From positions 17,874,122 through 17,938,121 of the forward strand of contig NC_089782.1 of NCBI RefSeq assembly GCF_040412425.1: a DNA stretch of 64,000 bases, given 5' to 3'. The translations under genes were made by a program, and so were the position numbers. This stretch comes from Macrobrachium rosenbergii (lineage: Eukaryota > Arthropoda > Malacostraca > Decapoda > Palaemonidae). Positions 1 to 11,509 of this stretch are shown here, one piece after another. Below the pieces are notes generated by a model, which was not told where the DNA came from, did not search any database, and worked only from the letters and a program-made list of their open reading frames with translations. Numbering within the stretch: position 1 is the first letter of the stretch; every line of letters begins with the position of its first letter.

Positions 1-448
1 AGGTCCTAAAGTAGATACGATTACCTTTCAAATCTTAATTTTTAAAATCCGTTCATAAATGGCCGAGATATGCGTGCGTTTGAAAACAGCCAATTTTCAA
101 ACGCATTTTTGACGACTTTTTTAATCAGGCTCCTGGAGACCCTTAATATTGTGAACGCCTCAATTGTAAAAAGACTTAACACAAACTATGCTCGAAGAGC
201 TACTGCAAAAATATTCGTTCCCATGTTACGACAAAAATTCTGGTTTCATTCCACACGCAAATCCAAAAAACATTGGCACCAGAAACTTCCATATGGAGTC
301 CAGAAACAACAGGCAAAGCTCGAGTAGAACGTCACCAATAGAACTAAAAATTAAACCAGAACGGAAGCTTAGTACATTTACAAATATTAACGTTACGGAA
401 CTACTAGTAAACTTGACTGTTCACCGGATTAATTTTTTTCCATACATT
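1..448. other. No gene seen; AT-rich sequence left of a minisatellite
   Basis: Two short overlapping open frames lie here on the plus strand. They have no recognisable motif, no convincing splice sites and no composition that sets them apart from flanking DNA. I treat the stretch as non-coding. Confidence 0.5.
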
Positions 449-1092
449 TCCACGTAGGACCACCAACTCGGCTAATGTTACCAGAGTTATACCAAAGTTG
501 CTTACCTACATAGGACCACCAATTCAGCTAATGCTACCAGAGTTATAACTAAAATATCAAAAGATAATTACCCATACGCAACCACCTATGCAGCTATGTC
601 ACCCGGGTTATAACTTAAATCTCAGAAGCTAATTACCCATATAGGCCCATCAATGCAGCTAATGTGACCAAAGTTTAACTAAAATATCAAATTTACCCAA
701 ATATGACCCAAAGCAGCTATGTTAACAAATCTCAAAAGGACGACCAATGCCGCTAATGTGACCAGAGTTTGGCTAAATAAGTTAATTACTCAAATAGGAC
801 CATCAATACAGCTAATGTTACCAATTATAAATCTAAAAAGTTAATTACCTATATCGGACCACCAATGGAGCTAATTGCCAGTTATCACCAAAATCGAAGT
901 TGATTACCCACATAGGACCACCAAAGGAGGTATTGTTCCCAGATTTGTAACAAATCTCAGTTAATTACCCATATAGGATAACCAGGAGAGCTAATGTAAC
1001 AGTTACAACTAAAACCTCAGTTAATTACCCATATACGACCATCAATGGAGCTAATGCTACCCGAATTATAACAAATCTCCCATAAATAAGCC
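449..1092. repeat. Minisatellite, about 60-bp unit, roughly 10 diverged copies
   Basis: A unit of about 60 bp recurs in head-to-tail order. Its landmarks are 'ATAGGACCACCAATG', 'CAGCTAATGTTACC', 'AGTTATAACTAAAATC' and 'AGTTAATTACCC'. Copies differ by substitutions and small indels, and one near 700-780 is partly collapsed. Unit starts can be followed near 454, 510, 572, 637, 697, 796, 850, 909, 968 and 1028. The array ends where a unit runs into unrelated sequence at about 1090. No coding function is implied: the array has stops in all frames. Confidence 0.85.
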
Positions 1093-1371
1093 CTCATTTT
1101 GGATCTATTTTCCCCCTAACCTTCACTTCATAGGTCCATTTATCAAACCACACTAGCAACTTAATTTTAGCCACTTTAAGGCAGGCAAAGCTAGTCAACT
1201 TATAGTAGGCCATATATTACGCTATATGACAAAAACTCGCCTTGTCAAGATCAAATTAAACTAAACGAAACCAGATTTTTTTTTTTTACTATCAGTAACA
1301 AACATCCGTGCTACAAGTTATCTACAATGTATATACAATAAGGTGAAACAAAAACGTACCCCAGAATGAAA

Positions 1372-1374
<3 letters not shown>

Positions 1375-1409
<35 letters not shown>
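1375..1409 (+). repeat. Poly(A) tract of 35 A
   Basis: An uninterrupted run of about 35 A residues. It could be the tail of a retroposed sequence whose body has decayed or a simple mononucleotide expansion. I see no target-site duplication around it. Confidence 0.9.
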
Positions 1410-1411
<2 letters not shown>

Positions 1412-3459
1412 CCATACAGTACAATGCACTTGCTTTAGAACTCACGCTTATGCAATAATGCGATTATAAACTTTTCATTTCCATTAAAATATCGTATCAA
1501 GTGTCCATATATTTTCATTTGCCAGTTTTCATCCACCCACACATGACACTGAAATCGCTAATCGACTCCTGACTTCACAAGCATTAGCTAAGCCCCAAAG
1601 TATTACTAACAAGCAATACCCACCACAACCGTGAAATTTAAAGAAAAATTGAAAACTAAAAACTACTGAATAACACCTTACGATTAACTGCAAAACCTTG
1701 ATCCTGTAAAAAGAAAAAAGATTTTACAAAAACTATGCTCAAAGTGTCACACGAAGATTCACTCCCATGTTACTGACAGTGGTTAAGTTCTCTGCCACAA
1801 AAACTTTTAAGTACTTGCGTAACCTCTAGCCAAGCGGACCGTTGAACATTCACTTCTAAAAGATTCTTGATCACTATAACCAATTTATGGGTAATTAAAT
1901 CACTTAAAACTAAGAAGTTTTCCCAGAACGCTAAGCCCTTCAATAAAACGCATCTCTGAAGTCAGAAAATCAGATCTGGAATCCCTAGTTAAAATTTATG
2001 ACGTCCTTCACTAGTCTGCCCGGTAAGTACAGTATGTCACGCAAGTTGCAACTTAACCTAATTCACACAAACTTGCACCCAGACCCGATTAGAACGCAAG
2101 AAGTTAACCGAAGCCGAAGATAGATTCTAAGTCTGACTAAAAGGCCTCAAAATTCATTACTGTAAATTCAACAGTCCCAGTATAATATTAATTCACCACC
2201 TAAACGTCAAAACCGTTACAATGACAAACCTCATTTCACTTTAATTAAACCTAACTAAAGGCTTGATTTGAACTAAGAGTTGAAATTCTAACAAAATTTT
2301 ACTTACCTCTTCCACATCCACAACCTGAAACTTCACCCAGGCCCTGCTCCGAGAAATTAAGTACATCTTGGAATGAACCAACCCAGGTTAAAATTTTCCC
2401 AGGGACTATGAATGAACAATCCCAAACTGACTTTCCAAGGATCATAAAGCAGTAACATTTTTCTAAGTGTGTTCCTCCTTGATCCTTGAGAAAATGGTGT
2501 TAAAATGGAACGTAATTTAGTTTTTTTTTTTTTTCAAAACAAAATTACGCTGAGAACAAACAAATGAACAGCTAACTTTTAAGACAGTCAAATAAAGGCG
2601 ATACCGAAATTTGGATGATGGTCAGACATCGGTATAATATAAAATAAATTATTAATGTTCAAATTTTAACTCGGTGTTTTGTTGGTTGTATTTTTTTCAG
2701 CGATATTTAAAAAATCTTTTGTAGATAACTTTTGCGTAATTCTGCCAGCATAACCGCCAGACAGACAAATAAATCATTAGTACAGAAAATTTAGGTGTTT
2801 TCATTAGTTTCTTAAAAATTTCTCAACAAAATTACACTACTCAGTTACATCAAATTTCATGATCGAAGTAACTGTAAGAATTATATCTAAATTTATGTAA
2901 AATCGAAAGTTTTCTTTTTATTTTCCAACAAACTGTAATCAGCAAGGAAATAAAGGTAAAACGCAATCATTCCACTGGGTGAGCCAGTATTCACCTTAGT
3001 ATCATAATGTTACACTATTTGAAAATGCCCCGTCACTTGGCCAATGGAAATTCCAATCTGTAAAAGCTTTCGGGGTCATGGCCAGAATTTTCAAAACGGT
3101 GGGTTTCCGAAATGAACTTTTTCATAAGGTAGTATGTTAATTGCTAAAACATAAGCGTATGGAACAACACATTTCAGTAGACTAAGGAGGAATGGAATGA
3201 AGAGTATTCTGCCTACACGTATTATGAACTTCAATTCTTTTTCAGTGACCTTCCAGTTATCCTCTTCGATAAAGTGACCTAGGGCATCCGTGCAACTTAT
3301 CTTATATTTCCTATTCTTTTATTTGTTTTCAGTCTCGTAGGTTTTAATTTGTGCAAAAAAGTTGTGCTTTTGATGTTTTATGTTATCTTCTTAAGAAATA
3401 ATTAATTCTTCCGAAATGGGAGAGGAAAGAGATCAAACGCCAACCCACGGTCTTTAAAA

Positions 3460-3498
3460 CTACTACTACTACTAATAATAATAATAATAACAACAACA
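3460..3498 (+). repeat. Compound triplet microsatellite (ACT)n(AAT)n(AAC)n
   Basis: About five ACT, six AAT and three AAC triplets follow one another, which suggests stepwise mutation within a single expanding array. Confidence 0.9.
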
Positions 3499-5585
3499 GA
3501 TGTCTACCTTATCTGGTTCATTGGCTTTACGTTCCGTATGGAACTCCAGCAGTATAAAACAGGAAACACAGTGGCGCTAAGATACTTATGTTCATGTCAG
3601 GTGGGAAAGTATTTATAAAATTGATAAAATCTACTGTACCTACAGAGCAGCTTTCAAATCACAAATGAGGAGGAATCTAAGGCATTAAAGCTTTCTTCTT
3701 CTCTAACTTAGGCCTTGTACTTAAACGTCTAATAAATTATTTTTAAAACTTGACTGCCTCATGCCACTAAACAGTTCTTTTTTTAACACCAATCTTTGTA
3801 TAATCCACCATTTCCAGGCAGGAAAGCGCCCCCTTCCCCCGCCACAACAACAAAAATGACAAAAATAACACCCATTAAGAATAGTGACACATCTGAAACA
3901 GTTATCTTTTCTTGAAATCTCAAATGCCACCATGAACATTTGTCAACTCGAGTTATTTTGTTGGACTTAGTTCAAGATTCATATAAAATTACTTGGAGGA
4001 AAAAAACTTTTACCCAATGGACTCCTAAATATATAAAAAAAAAAAATAAATCATGATTCAAATGGCCACAATTATCGTTTCGACAGCTTGCAATAATTTC
4101 TATGCAAAACTGAACCATCAAATCTAACCCACAATGAACCAACGTGTTTCTAAGAGAAAAGATTTGGAAACCCATGCTTAATGGATTTGAGAGGACATAC
4201 ACTGTAGCTCATTCAATGAATACCTCGGTGGACACACTTTTCAACATAGGAGTGGAGCAAACGGTGTTGCTAACTTTACCATTTTAATTCATTTTACATA
4301 TGCCTATTAAGTAATTCAAGTCATAGGGCTATCTACCAACTCTCTATAGTTATTTTTAAGCTTAGAACAGCTAAGATCAATTACTGTACAGCATAATTGC
4401 ATATATGTAAGTTATTCCTATAACTAGATACTCTTTACGCTACAATACCCTGTACCTATGCATGCGTTTCACAAACAGTTCTTTGTCAGCAACTAATTGG
4501 CAAAATTTACTTTAATTTTACACCAGTTTGTGATCCTCTTATTTTTGTAGAATATTTGTCAACTATACCTTCTCGTGTCCATGTAGTGCTGGAAGTCTTG
4601 TAGTTTGCTGCAAAAATAATTTCTTACACTATTATGTTGTTCTGTCAACTTACTTGGCTAATGATCTGTTCCTTATATTTGTCAATGTTTTGCTTTAATC
4701 TTTGCTTACATTTTACTTATACAACCAAAATTACCTTATGATCCTCTACTGGATGTTACAGCAATATTCATAGCTCTTTTGGTCATTATATCACTTCTTT
4801 CTTCCAATCTCTCCTCCTTCATGCTTTCTTTCTGTACTGACTTTTATATCCTGGGATACTGTCTTCATTGATCTTTATTCACTTCCTTATTATATACTAG
4901 TTAAGTCTTTCAGTAAATACTTCAATGAGCTTTTTTGACACAAGATTTCTAAATGACAGACACTCATGCCAGTTTAATTTAACAATTAATATTTCAAGAT
5001 TTTAAACTGGCAATTATATAGCAATGAGAAAATTACACAATCACCTGGTCCCAAGCATGGATAAAATAGTGACGGACTGCAGAGTAAGTGCTGTAAATAC
5101 CTTACATAGCACCCAACCTACATCATACAGGCGAAGCTTTATTTGTTACACATTCTTCAGTGATGTTCATATATTTTTCTTTGCTTACATAATGGGAAAA
5201 AGAATATCAATCTTGACCCAACAGTCAATAAGTAGTAGTCAGAGAGGATGGAGAGCAAGATAGAAGAAAAAAATGGGGAGTGGATGCAAAATAAAAGGTT
5301 AAAAATGGGGTGCAACCAGGGATTAAGGGGTGCTGCAAACACCTGTTATTAATGAATACATCAAGACCTAATGTTATATTTAGCATGTTTTCTTCATTTC
5401 ATATTAATAAAGAAAATTCTGCCTATGGTTTATCAATCCTAGCAAATATGTATTTGTTTCCTACTAAAAGCAAGTAGGGGGAAATAATCAGAATTGGACT
5501 CATATATGTCTATCTTTATATCACAATAGTTGATATAACACCTCTGACATGTAACAACAGCAACATCAACAACAATGGAAATTTC

Positions 5586-5632
5586 CATAGGAAAATACAA
5601 AAAAATTTAAAAGTCATTTGTATTTTTCCTAG
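5586..5632. repeat. Inverted repeat (hairpin), possible mobile-element end
   Basis: Arms 'ATAGGAAAATACAAA' (about 5587-5601) and 'TTTGTATTTTTCCTAGG' (about 5617-5633) are complementary around a 15-bp spacer. A related motif, 'CCTAGGAAAAATTC', recurs inverted near 5784. This resembles the terminal/internal complementary arrangement of the two DIRS-like elements further along, but no coding remnant could be tied to it, so the link is weak. Confidence 0.4.
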
Positions 5633-5633
5633 G

Positions 5634-6644
5634 CATACAAACCAGAGCCTTTTATGTCGAAGTACTCCTCCGTGCAGGCTGGATATGGTCTTTTAAACTT
5701 GGTAAAATGTTTTTTTAACTGGCATCTGGGGCTATGTGGGGCAGTTAAAGCAAGATTATGATAAAAAGCTCAGATTTGCTTACCTAGGAAAAATTCAAAA
5801 TGATCTAAAGATTTAATATTTGTTCCTGTGGAAACAAAAACCATCACTTTTTATACAGGAGTCTCTCAAATAATTGGCAAGTTGGATCTCCACCCAGAAA
5901 TGAAATGCTTCTGTCATAACTATGGGAATAGGACTAATTATTCCTGTAATCTCTTATACAATCTAGCAAAGGGATGCAAGATTGATAGGGCCCTGGGCCA
6001 TACAGATGTGTCTGAATTCTCACTCTAGAAAACCAAATGTTGCCCGAAGATGGGGTAGCACATGTAGGGAGGCAGCTAGTATCTAGGTCAATCTTAAATT
6101 GTTGGGTTCAGATGATATCTTTACAACAAACCCGCTCCCTTTCCCCCAATGATTAAAGAGAGCAAAGGGAGTCACACATAATGAGCTAAGCCTCAATTGG
6201 ATTCTGATTGTGGAGTTTGTCTACATTGTGGCCCATCTAACATGTACTTGGCCTGGCTGCTGTCTTGCACATGAGGAAATGAAACAGGGACAGAGACACT
6301 ATACAATCTGTGAAGCAGCCAGCACAGAGCCTAAGTTTAAGGTGTCTTATGACTTATGGGTGAAATTCCTAAGGTAAAATTAAGTAAAGGTAGTCTGGCA
6401 CCACAGACACCTGCCCTCATTACCTATGAAACTGAAGTTTCTCCCATGAATGAGGCTTCTTAAGCTCTTGCCTACACTGGTACACTGGACAAACTGATAC
6501 CCACTCAGGATCAGAAACATGTCTGCCTGTTTGCTACATGAAGTCAGAAAGAAAGTTTGTTCTTACATGCTACCTCCTTGTGCCTAATAGACTACTCCTA
6601 CATAAAAGGCGATGGTTATGATTTCCAAAGGAAAAATTTCATAT
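5634..6644. other. Downstream flank / possible 3' UTR of the minus-strand gene
   Basis: This stretch lies immediately 3' of the stop codon of the minus-strand Myb/zinc-finger gene. No coding potential is evident. No close AATAAA on the minus strand was found. A minus-strand ATTAAA is near 5812 and an AATAAA near 5138, so the 3' UTR would be long or use a variant signal. Confidence 0.35.
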
Positions 6645-7292
6645 TCACCATCTATGAATAGATACACCACTTCTCTCTTCTGCTGGTAAGCTGCCAGCTG
6701 AACACTCATTAACAATCTCAAAGTTTTCAAAATTAAGTTTACCCATGAATTCTGCCATATATATGTAACTGGTCTTTTTAAGGTCCACATAAGATGTCAC
6801 AAGGTCCTTCACTGAAGCCCTGACCTTCAGGTTTCCACTCATTAATGAAGTGTCTGGCCATGGGACATACTCCATTTTAATATCTGACAGATGAGGCATG
6901 TACTTGCCAATATGCTCCTCTATGCATGGCAATTCTGAGGATGATATCAGGCGCGGTAGTCCAGTCAGCATGCCCTCAATGTTAGATTCTATAGTATGGA
7001 GAAAATTTAAGGTGTAGTGGATTTCCGTCAAATCAAAAATATCATAGAACTTGATCATTCTAACGGAATCAAGCAATGTTTCGCAACCCTCCCGCAATGT
7101 GAGGAGAATTAATGTTTTTGTTACTACGTCGATTTCTTCCACATTTTTCTCTCCTACAACTGACAGGATATCTTTCACCATTTCCACATCATTTCTTGGC
7201 AATGTCTTTATGTCAACAGATATAATAATTGCTCTTTCAGCAATTTCTGGTTTGGCAAGCACCATCTTTTCAAGCTTTTTTATGTCAACAAC
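6645..7292 (-). CDS. Terminal coding exon (exon 5) of the Myb/SANT-zinc finger gene; unrecognised C-terminal region
   Basis: The open frame runs from a splice acceptor (reverse strand 'CATTCCAG|GTTGTTGAC') to a TGA at 6645-6647 and encodes about 215 residues. It starts in phase 0, matching the phase 0 end of the exon at 15965-16510, so the two join in frame across an 8.7-kb intron. The internal ATG at 7263-7265 is probably not the true start. The protein is acidic to neutral and appears largely helical, with leucine/isoleucine-rich segments such as 'VTKTLILLTLREGCETLLDS' and 'FDLTEIHYTLNFLHTIES'. I see no zinc ligands, transmembrane segment or catalytic signature and do not recognise the family. 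The composition and 216 uninterrupted codons in AT-rich DNA support real coding. No good donor occurs before the stop, so I call it the last exon. Confidence 0.75.
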   Translation of the reverse strand, partial: VVDIKKLEKMVLAKPEIAERAIIISVDIKTLPRNDVEMVKDILSVVGEKNVEEIDVVTKTLILLTLREGCETLLDSVRMIKFYDIFDLTEIHYTLNFLHTIESNIEGMLTGLPRLISSSELPCIEEHIGKYMPHLSDIKMEYVPWPDTSLMSGNLKVRASVKDLVTSYVDLKKTSYIYMAEFMGKLNFENFEIVNECSAGSLPAEERSGVSIHRW

Positions 7293-9555
7293 CTGGAATG
7301 AGGAAAAGACACATACAGCATGCTATAACATCTGACTTACAATAAACATAAATAAATTTAGTTATAACTCATTACGAGCTCATAATAAAAGTGTAACACA
7401 CTTTATGTTCTCTGGAAAGAATAGGAGACTTGTTCGAAAACAGAAATTAAACATACACTAAAATAATTCTTCTGTGATAGTTGTAACTGTGTCGTAAGTC
7501 AAGAAAAAATTTAACGAATAATCATTTTATTCTCCATGACTATGATGGAAATCAAAGCAAGGTCAACACATGATTTATATACAAATACATTACATCAAAT
7601 TTCATTTTCAGTTTAGGAAAGATTATCAGGAGCAATGATTAAAACGCAAGTCAGAGGGTATGCTAGTAAAAGACCTAACTAGAAACACGTGCAGGAGAGA
7701 TGGTTTAAAGGTTAAGAAGGGAAATTATAGCTTAGGAGAAAGAAACCATGAAGGAGTAGCAGTACTAAACTTCTGCCACAGCCAAAGATTAGAGTTACTA
7801 AACATAATATTTAAGAAACTAACAGAGAGGTTGATAACATTTAAGTGTGGGTAACCTGTTACACTGACTTAATTAAATGAGAAGTATAGATATCAGCAGA
7901 CACATACCTAAAACAACACAAACTACTGTGATATAAGTTGATAATGATGGATATAGTGAAGATAAATAAAAAGAGAAGTCAAAAGCATAAAGAACATGTC
8001 AACAAAGGGTGACACCAAAAAGGAGTATAAAGAAAGTGTTGGAAAATAAGGAACTGAAAAGTAGAATGTTGAAACTACTGAAAAAAAGGCACAAAAACTC
8101 TATACATCATAAAAAGGAAGAAATGGCAGTAAAATCCAAATTCTGGCAGAGGATGGGTAGCACAGATAAAGAAGTACTGCATACTGGGAGAAGAGGGAGA
8201 GTGCTAAAAAGCAAACGGCAAGAGCAAAAACACTTAAAAGGAATGTAATCAGAATCTGGGAGCTGATATAAGTAGATGACCTCGTGTTAACCATAGAACC
8301 AGAGGAAGAGGTCACAGAAATAATAAAGAAAGGAAAGCGAAAACTGGAATAAAGTAAGATGACAAAACTTATGGTGACTGGAAAGAAATCAAAGGAAAAA
8401 GTGCAGCATGGAAAGTGATAACGCAAATCCAGCAGAAGAGGTTTACGGGTGAACCCAATACTAATTATACAATGCAACAGATGATGTTACCAGAGATGCT
8501 CAGGACTGCAAAATGCATGCACGTTATTTGATGCCTGAAATGTATAAGAATAGCACATGGTGAAAGACTTAGGAGGACCATGTGGTGAATGAACAAGCCT
8601 CAGACACAACAGAAGATTTATATTATCATAGGGACACTAATCAGTCAGTGAAGCAGGTATTGAGAGAGTAGTAATTTAATATTTGGAACTTATCTATTAA
8701 AAAAAAATTTGAAGATGTTGGACAGCCATGTAGGAAGATACCAAAGCAAAATGATCGAAAGTAATCAGATCTGCAGAGACCTTCTTACCCTCTATGGCGT
8801 GCTACTGGCAATGAAAGCACCACCACAAGGCCCAAGTGTGAAAAAGATAAAACAACAAGGAAGAAATGAGGGAAATTTCTGGAATACAGATAATTGAGAG
8901 TAAAGTATGCAATAAGTAAACAAGAAAAATATTATGATGCACATAAAGCCTGTATTACTACACAGCATGGATATGGGCACTGTCAAAGAAAATGCACGTC
9001 ACTTTGATGAAAAAAGAAAATGCACGCCACTTTGATGAAAAAGTGTAAATATTCACGACGAGCACAAGGGGAAGATCATATTATAAATGAGGAAAATTCA
9101 GAGATGTGATGTGCCCAGAGAGTGGGAAACAGAGCAACATTTCAAAGACTGAGAAGGTTTGGACAGGAAGAGAAGGGGCAGCAGCTATTAGTCATGAAAT
9201 TAGCAGATATAAAAGTAACAGGACAAAAACCACAAAGAAACCCTAGAAAAACATGTACAAATGACTGAGAAATATGGGAATTCAAGTAGAAACACCTAGA
9301 AATGATGGAAATTTAAGGAAAGTACAGAAGACAAAGGTGGAGAAAAGAATTTCATATCTAATTGCCTTAAATGGAAGATCTGACAAAATGTCAATGACAA
9401 TGATTCAAGGACTATTCCTTTTCTTTGCATCTTCCAAAAGATGAGTGCTTTACTTTTGCTGATAAACAGTTTGTTTAAAAGTAAGAAAAGCCATGACTTT
9501 GAAGGAGTCATGGCTTATGATCCTTCTGTTGATCTAAATATATGACAAAATACAA
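7293..9555 (-). other. Intron segment of the Myb/SANT-zinc finger gene, no exon seen
   Basis: This is the part of the 8.7-kb fourth intron between the last exon and the DIRS-like element. The frames at 7660-7854, 8009-8248 and 8100-8477 are purine-rich chance frames with no motif. A 29-bp direct duplication occurs at about 8986-9044 (unit begins 'AAAGAAAATGCACGTCAC'). Confidence 0.5.
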
Positions 9556-9590
9556 AATGAGAATTTTCATGATAAAATTATCTGGATACT

Positions 9591-9752
9591 TACCAACTGT
9601 TAAAGTTAGCTACATCTTCACACCATTAGGTGCGATCAGCAACCAAAATTAAATAAAATAACACTTGGCTAACCCGCTAGGACTGTCTCTGTAATCACCT
9701 GTTTCCACCAGGTGGTGCTGGAATGTTTACATTCTTGTCAGAATTCTTCATG
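9591..9752. repeat. Left inverted terminal repeat of DIRS-like copy A
   Basis: It is complementary to 14416-14580 with scattered mismatches and small indels. Shared blocks include 'CTGTTAAAGTTAGCT', 'GGCTAACCCGCTAGGACTGT', 'CTCTGTAATCAC' and 'TTCTTCATG'. In element terms this is the 3' end, because the coding strand is minus. Confidence 0.85.
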
Positions 9753-9792
9753 ACCACCCACTAAGATGTGGGGAACCTGGGTGGGTTTCTAC

Positions 9793-9891
9793 ATTAACAG
9801 TAGGTAAGTATCCAAATAATTAATCTAATCATGAAAATTCTCATTATTTGGAATGAATTTTCCCTACTGTTAAAGTTAGCTGACTAAGCAA
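9793..9891. repeat. Internal complementary region (ICR) of DIRS-like copy A
   Basis: The first half ('TTAACAGTAGGTAAGTATCC' through 'ATCATGAAAATTCTCAT') is the reverse complement of the left end at 9556-9602. The second half ('TTTGGAATGAATTTTCCC' through 'TGTTAAAGTTAGCT') is the reverse complement of the right end at about 14555-14597. Both ends meeting back to back inside the element is diagnostic of DIRS elements. It also defines the outer boundaries used for the element. Confidence 0.8.
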
Positions 9892-10600
9892 TGAAAGAAA
9901 AGAGAGAGGTTGCCACTAGAACAAAGCCCACATACAAGAAAGGGCTTAAAGCTCACTAATACAAACCCTTAAGAGTTCTAACTGGACATACGACAACCAC
10001 TTCAGCATTGCCTACAAAAGCAGTTAAATTAGACACTGTCACAAATCTGAGAGGGCTTTCACTTCTATATCTTTTCTCTAAGTAAGGAAAGAAGAGAGAG
10101 GTTGCCATTAAAACCTAGCCAACATACAAGAAAGGGCTTGAAGCTCACTAACACACTTTGCCAGAGCAAGAGCTAAAAGAAAGGTGTCTTCAAAGTTCTA
10201 AAGAGATGCCTTATTAAAAGGCTCAAACTGAGGTTAAAATCTACAGGACTACATCTAAATTCCATTGTAAACCATGAGAGGAAGATTGAAATCTCCAGCA
10301 CAAATCAAAGAAAACCTCTTCAAACGTTAAATTGTGGGCAAGATGCAGAACTGAATGCAATGTAAAACGGTATCCTTTGACCACTGTGACAGCAAACTAC
10401 TTTGCGAACCTGAGACACTGGTAGAACTTAAATCAGACTGTCTAGTGAACGGGTGCTGGATATCATTCTGGACAAGCACCAAAATCAATAAACTGAGCAT
10501 TATTATTGAAACACAATCGAACAGTGGAGGGCATTCTACACTTTAGGATTGCTTCCTTGGTCATTCCAGAAATGCCCTTAGATTGTAACAGACGGTGACA
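9892..10600 (-). pseudogene. Tyrosine recombinase remnant of DIRS-like copy A
   Basis: Reading the minus strand through several frameshifts and stops shows an N-terminal part like the core-binding region of DIRS recombinases ('LQSKGISGMTKEAIL', near 10.56 kb). Near 10.17 kb there is a segment resembling the catalytic-domain start with an 'SELQAL' motif. The C-terminal catalytic half (R..H..R..Y) cannot be followed. Two imperfect direct repeats of about 75 bp (9886-9960 and 10081-10154, sharing 'AGAGAGAGGTTGCCA' and 'ACATACAAGAAAGGGCTT') disrupt this part. Domain identity is from remembered family patterns; the decay is visible directly. Confidence 0.55.
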
Positions 10601-10659
10601 ATCCCCACGCAGTCATATGAAGTATGTGGAAGTTAGATGGAATTTTCTCAAATAAGACT

Positions 10660-10985
10660 GTCGGAAAAGATCTTTCCTAAGTGAGACGCCAAGGAACATC
10701 TACCACCAGGAAAAGAAGTTAGGAGAACCATTCCCTTTGGGGCCACCAATGAGCTATCAAAATCATCCTTGTGTTCTGCAAAGCTCACAACTTGTTGAGT
10801 ATTTCCTCAAAACAGCAAACAGAGGAAAAGCATAGAAGTCTAGATTTGACCATTCCGAAGGAAGGCATCAACTGCCCATGCCTGGGGATCCTGGCATGGA
10901 AGGCAGTAAACTGAGAGAGTAGTGTTTTGGGTGGTCGTAAACAGACTGGTGTTTGGGTCTCCCCAGAGGTTCCACAACTTCTGGC
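10660..10985 (-). pseudogene. Methyltransferase-like (DAM/MT) domain remnant, DIRS-like copy A
   Basis: The minus strand encodes, with stops and frame changes, pieces matching the domain that follows RNase H in DIRS elements. These include 'LSVYCLPCQDPQAWAVDAF' and a region equivalent to the 'APWWPQREWFPDLL' and 'LPLRKDLLRQ' parts ('SLRKDLFRQSY', near 10.67 kb). The domain resembles phage-type N6-adenine methyltransferases in the DIRS literature. It is non-functional here. Confidence 0.6.
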
Positions 10986-11051
10986 AAACCTGAGGAAGAG
11001 GAGACTACTGTACCTGACTGAAGACCTTGCCCTTTTCTGCTGAAATGGTCT

Positions 11052-11300
11052 TCAGTAATGTTTTTCCATAGGACAAAACGAGGTAAAGGAATGATGCTGC
11101 TGGGCTCTGTCCAAAGGAGAAGGAAGTTTCTTTGATAGCTTGAACAAATATCTTGATCTGTGTCTTCTTGTCATATGTACGAATCGAGAGGTTGAATTGT
11201 CGGAAAAGACTGCAATTGTACTATCTCTGACTAGATGCTGCGTAAGACCATTACAAACTGCCAAAAGCTGTAGGTTGTTTACCTTCCAACTCTCTGACAT
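11052..11300 (-). pseudogene. RNase H remnant, DIRS-like copy A
   Basis: An 82-codon open stretch contains 'NNLQLLAVCNGLTQHL' (the E-containing helix region) and 'IAVFSDNSTSRFVH', the equivalent of the 'V.TDNTTA' catalytic aspartate block of DIRS RNase H. The 'NxQGG' segment expected after it has decayed. It is directly followed by the methyltransferase-like remnant and preceded by RT remnants, as expected for the fused RT/RH/MT polyprotein. Confidence 0.65.
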
Positions 11301-11509
11301 TAAATGTTTCTCAGAATGGCCCCCAATCTACCTCCGAGACATCTGAGGACAGTGTAAAGGTTCTTGAGGTCTACAGGCCAACCCATTAAAGTTCTCAAAA
11401 GTGGTAGAAAATTGTCTATCTATCTGTATGTTGGAAAAAAACCCAAAAAGAGAGAGCTAATCTTCATTCCCAAATAAACAACTGACAGGATTGGAAAAGC
11501 ACAGATTAG

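Larger units (their letters stand above)
1093..5585. other. Intergenic AT-rich DNA, no gene supported
   Basis: I find no ORF with recognisable motifs or plausible exon structure on either strand. The short minus-strand frames at 3721-3939 and 3972-4202 look like chance frames in low-GC DNA. The only distinct features are the poly(A) run and the triplet tract listed separately. Confidence 0.5.

Noticed and set aside
7051..7335. A 94-codon plus-strand ORF
   Set aside because: Antisense to the terminal exon of the minus-strand gene, rich in Ser/Thr/Ile as expected of a shadow frame.
8009..9290. Possible LINE or ORF1-like remnant on the plus strand (Lys/Glu/Arg-rich frames)
   Set aside because: The sequence is purine-rich and gives basic frames by composition. 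No RT or endonuclease block could be identified.
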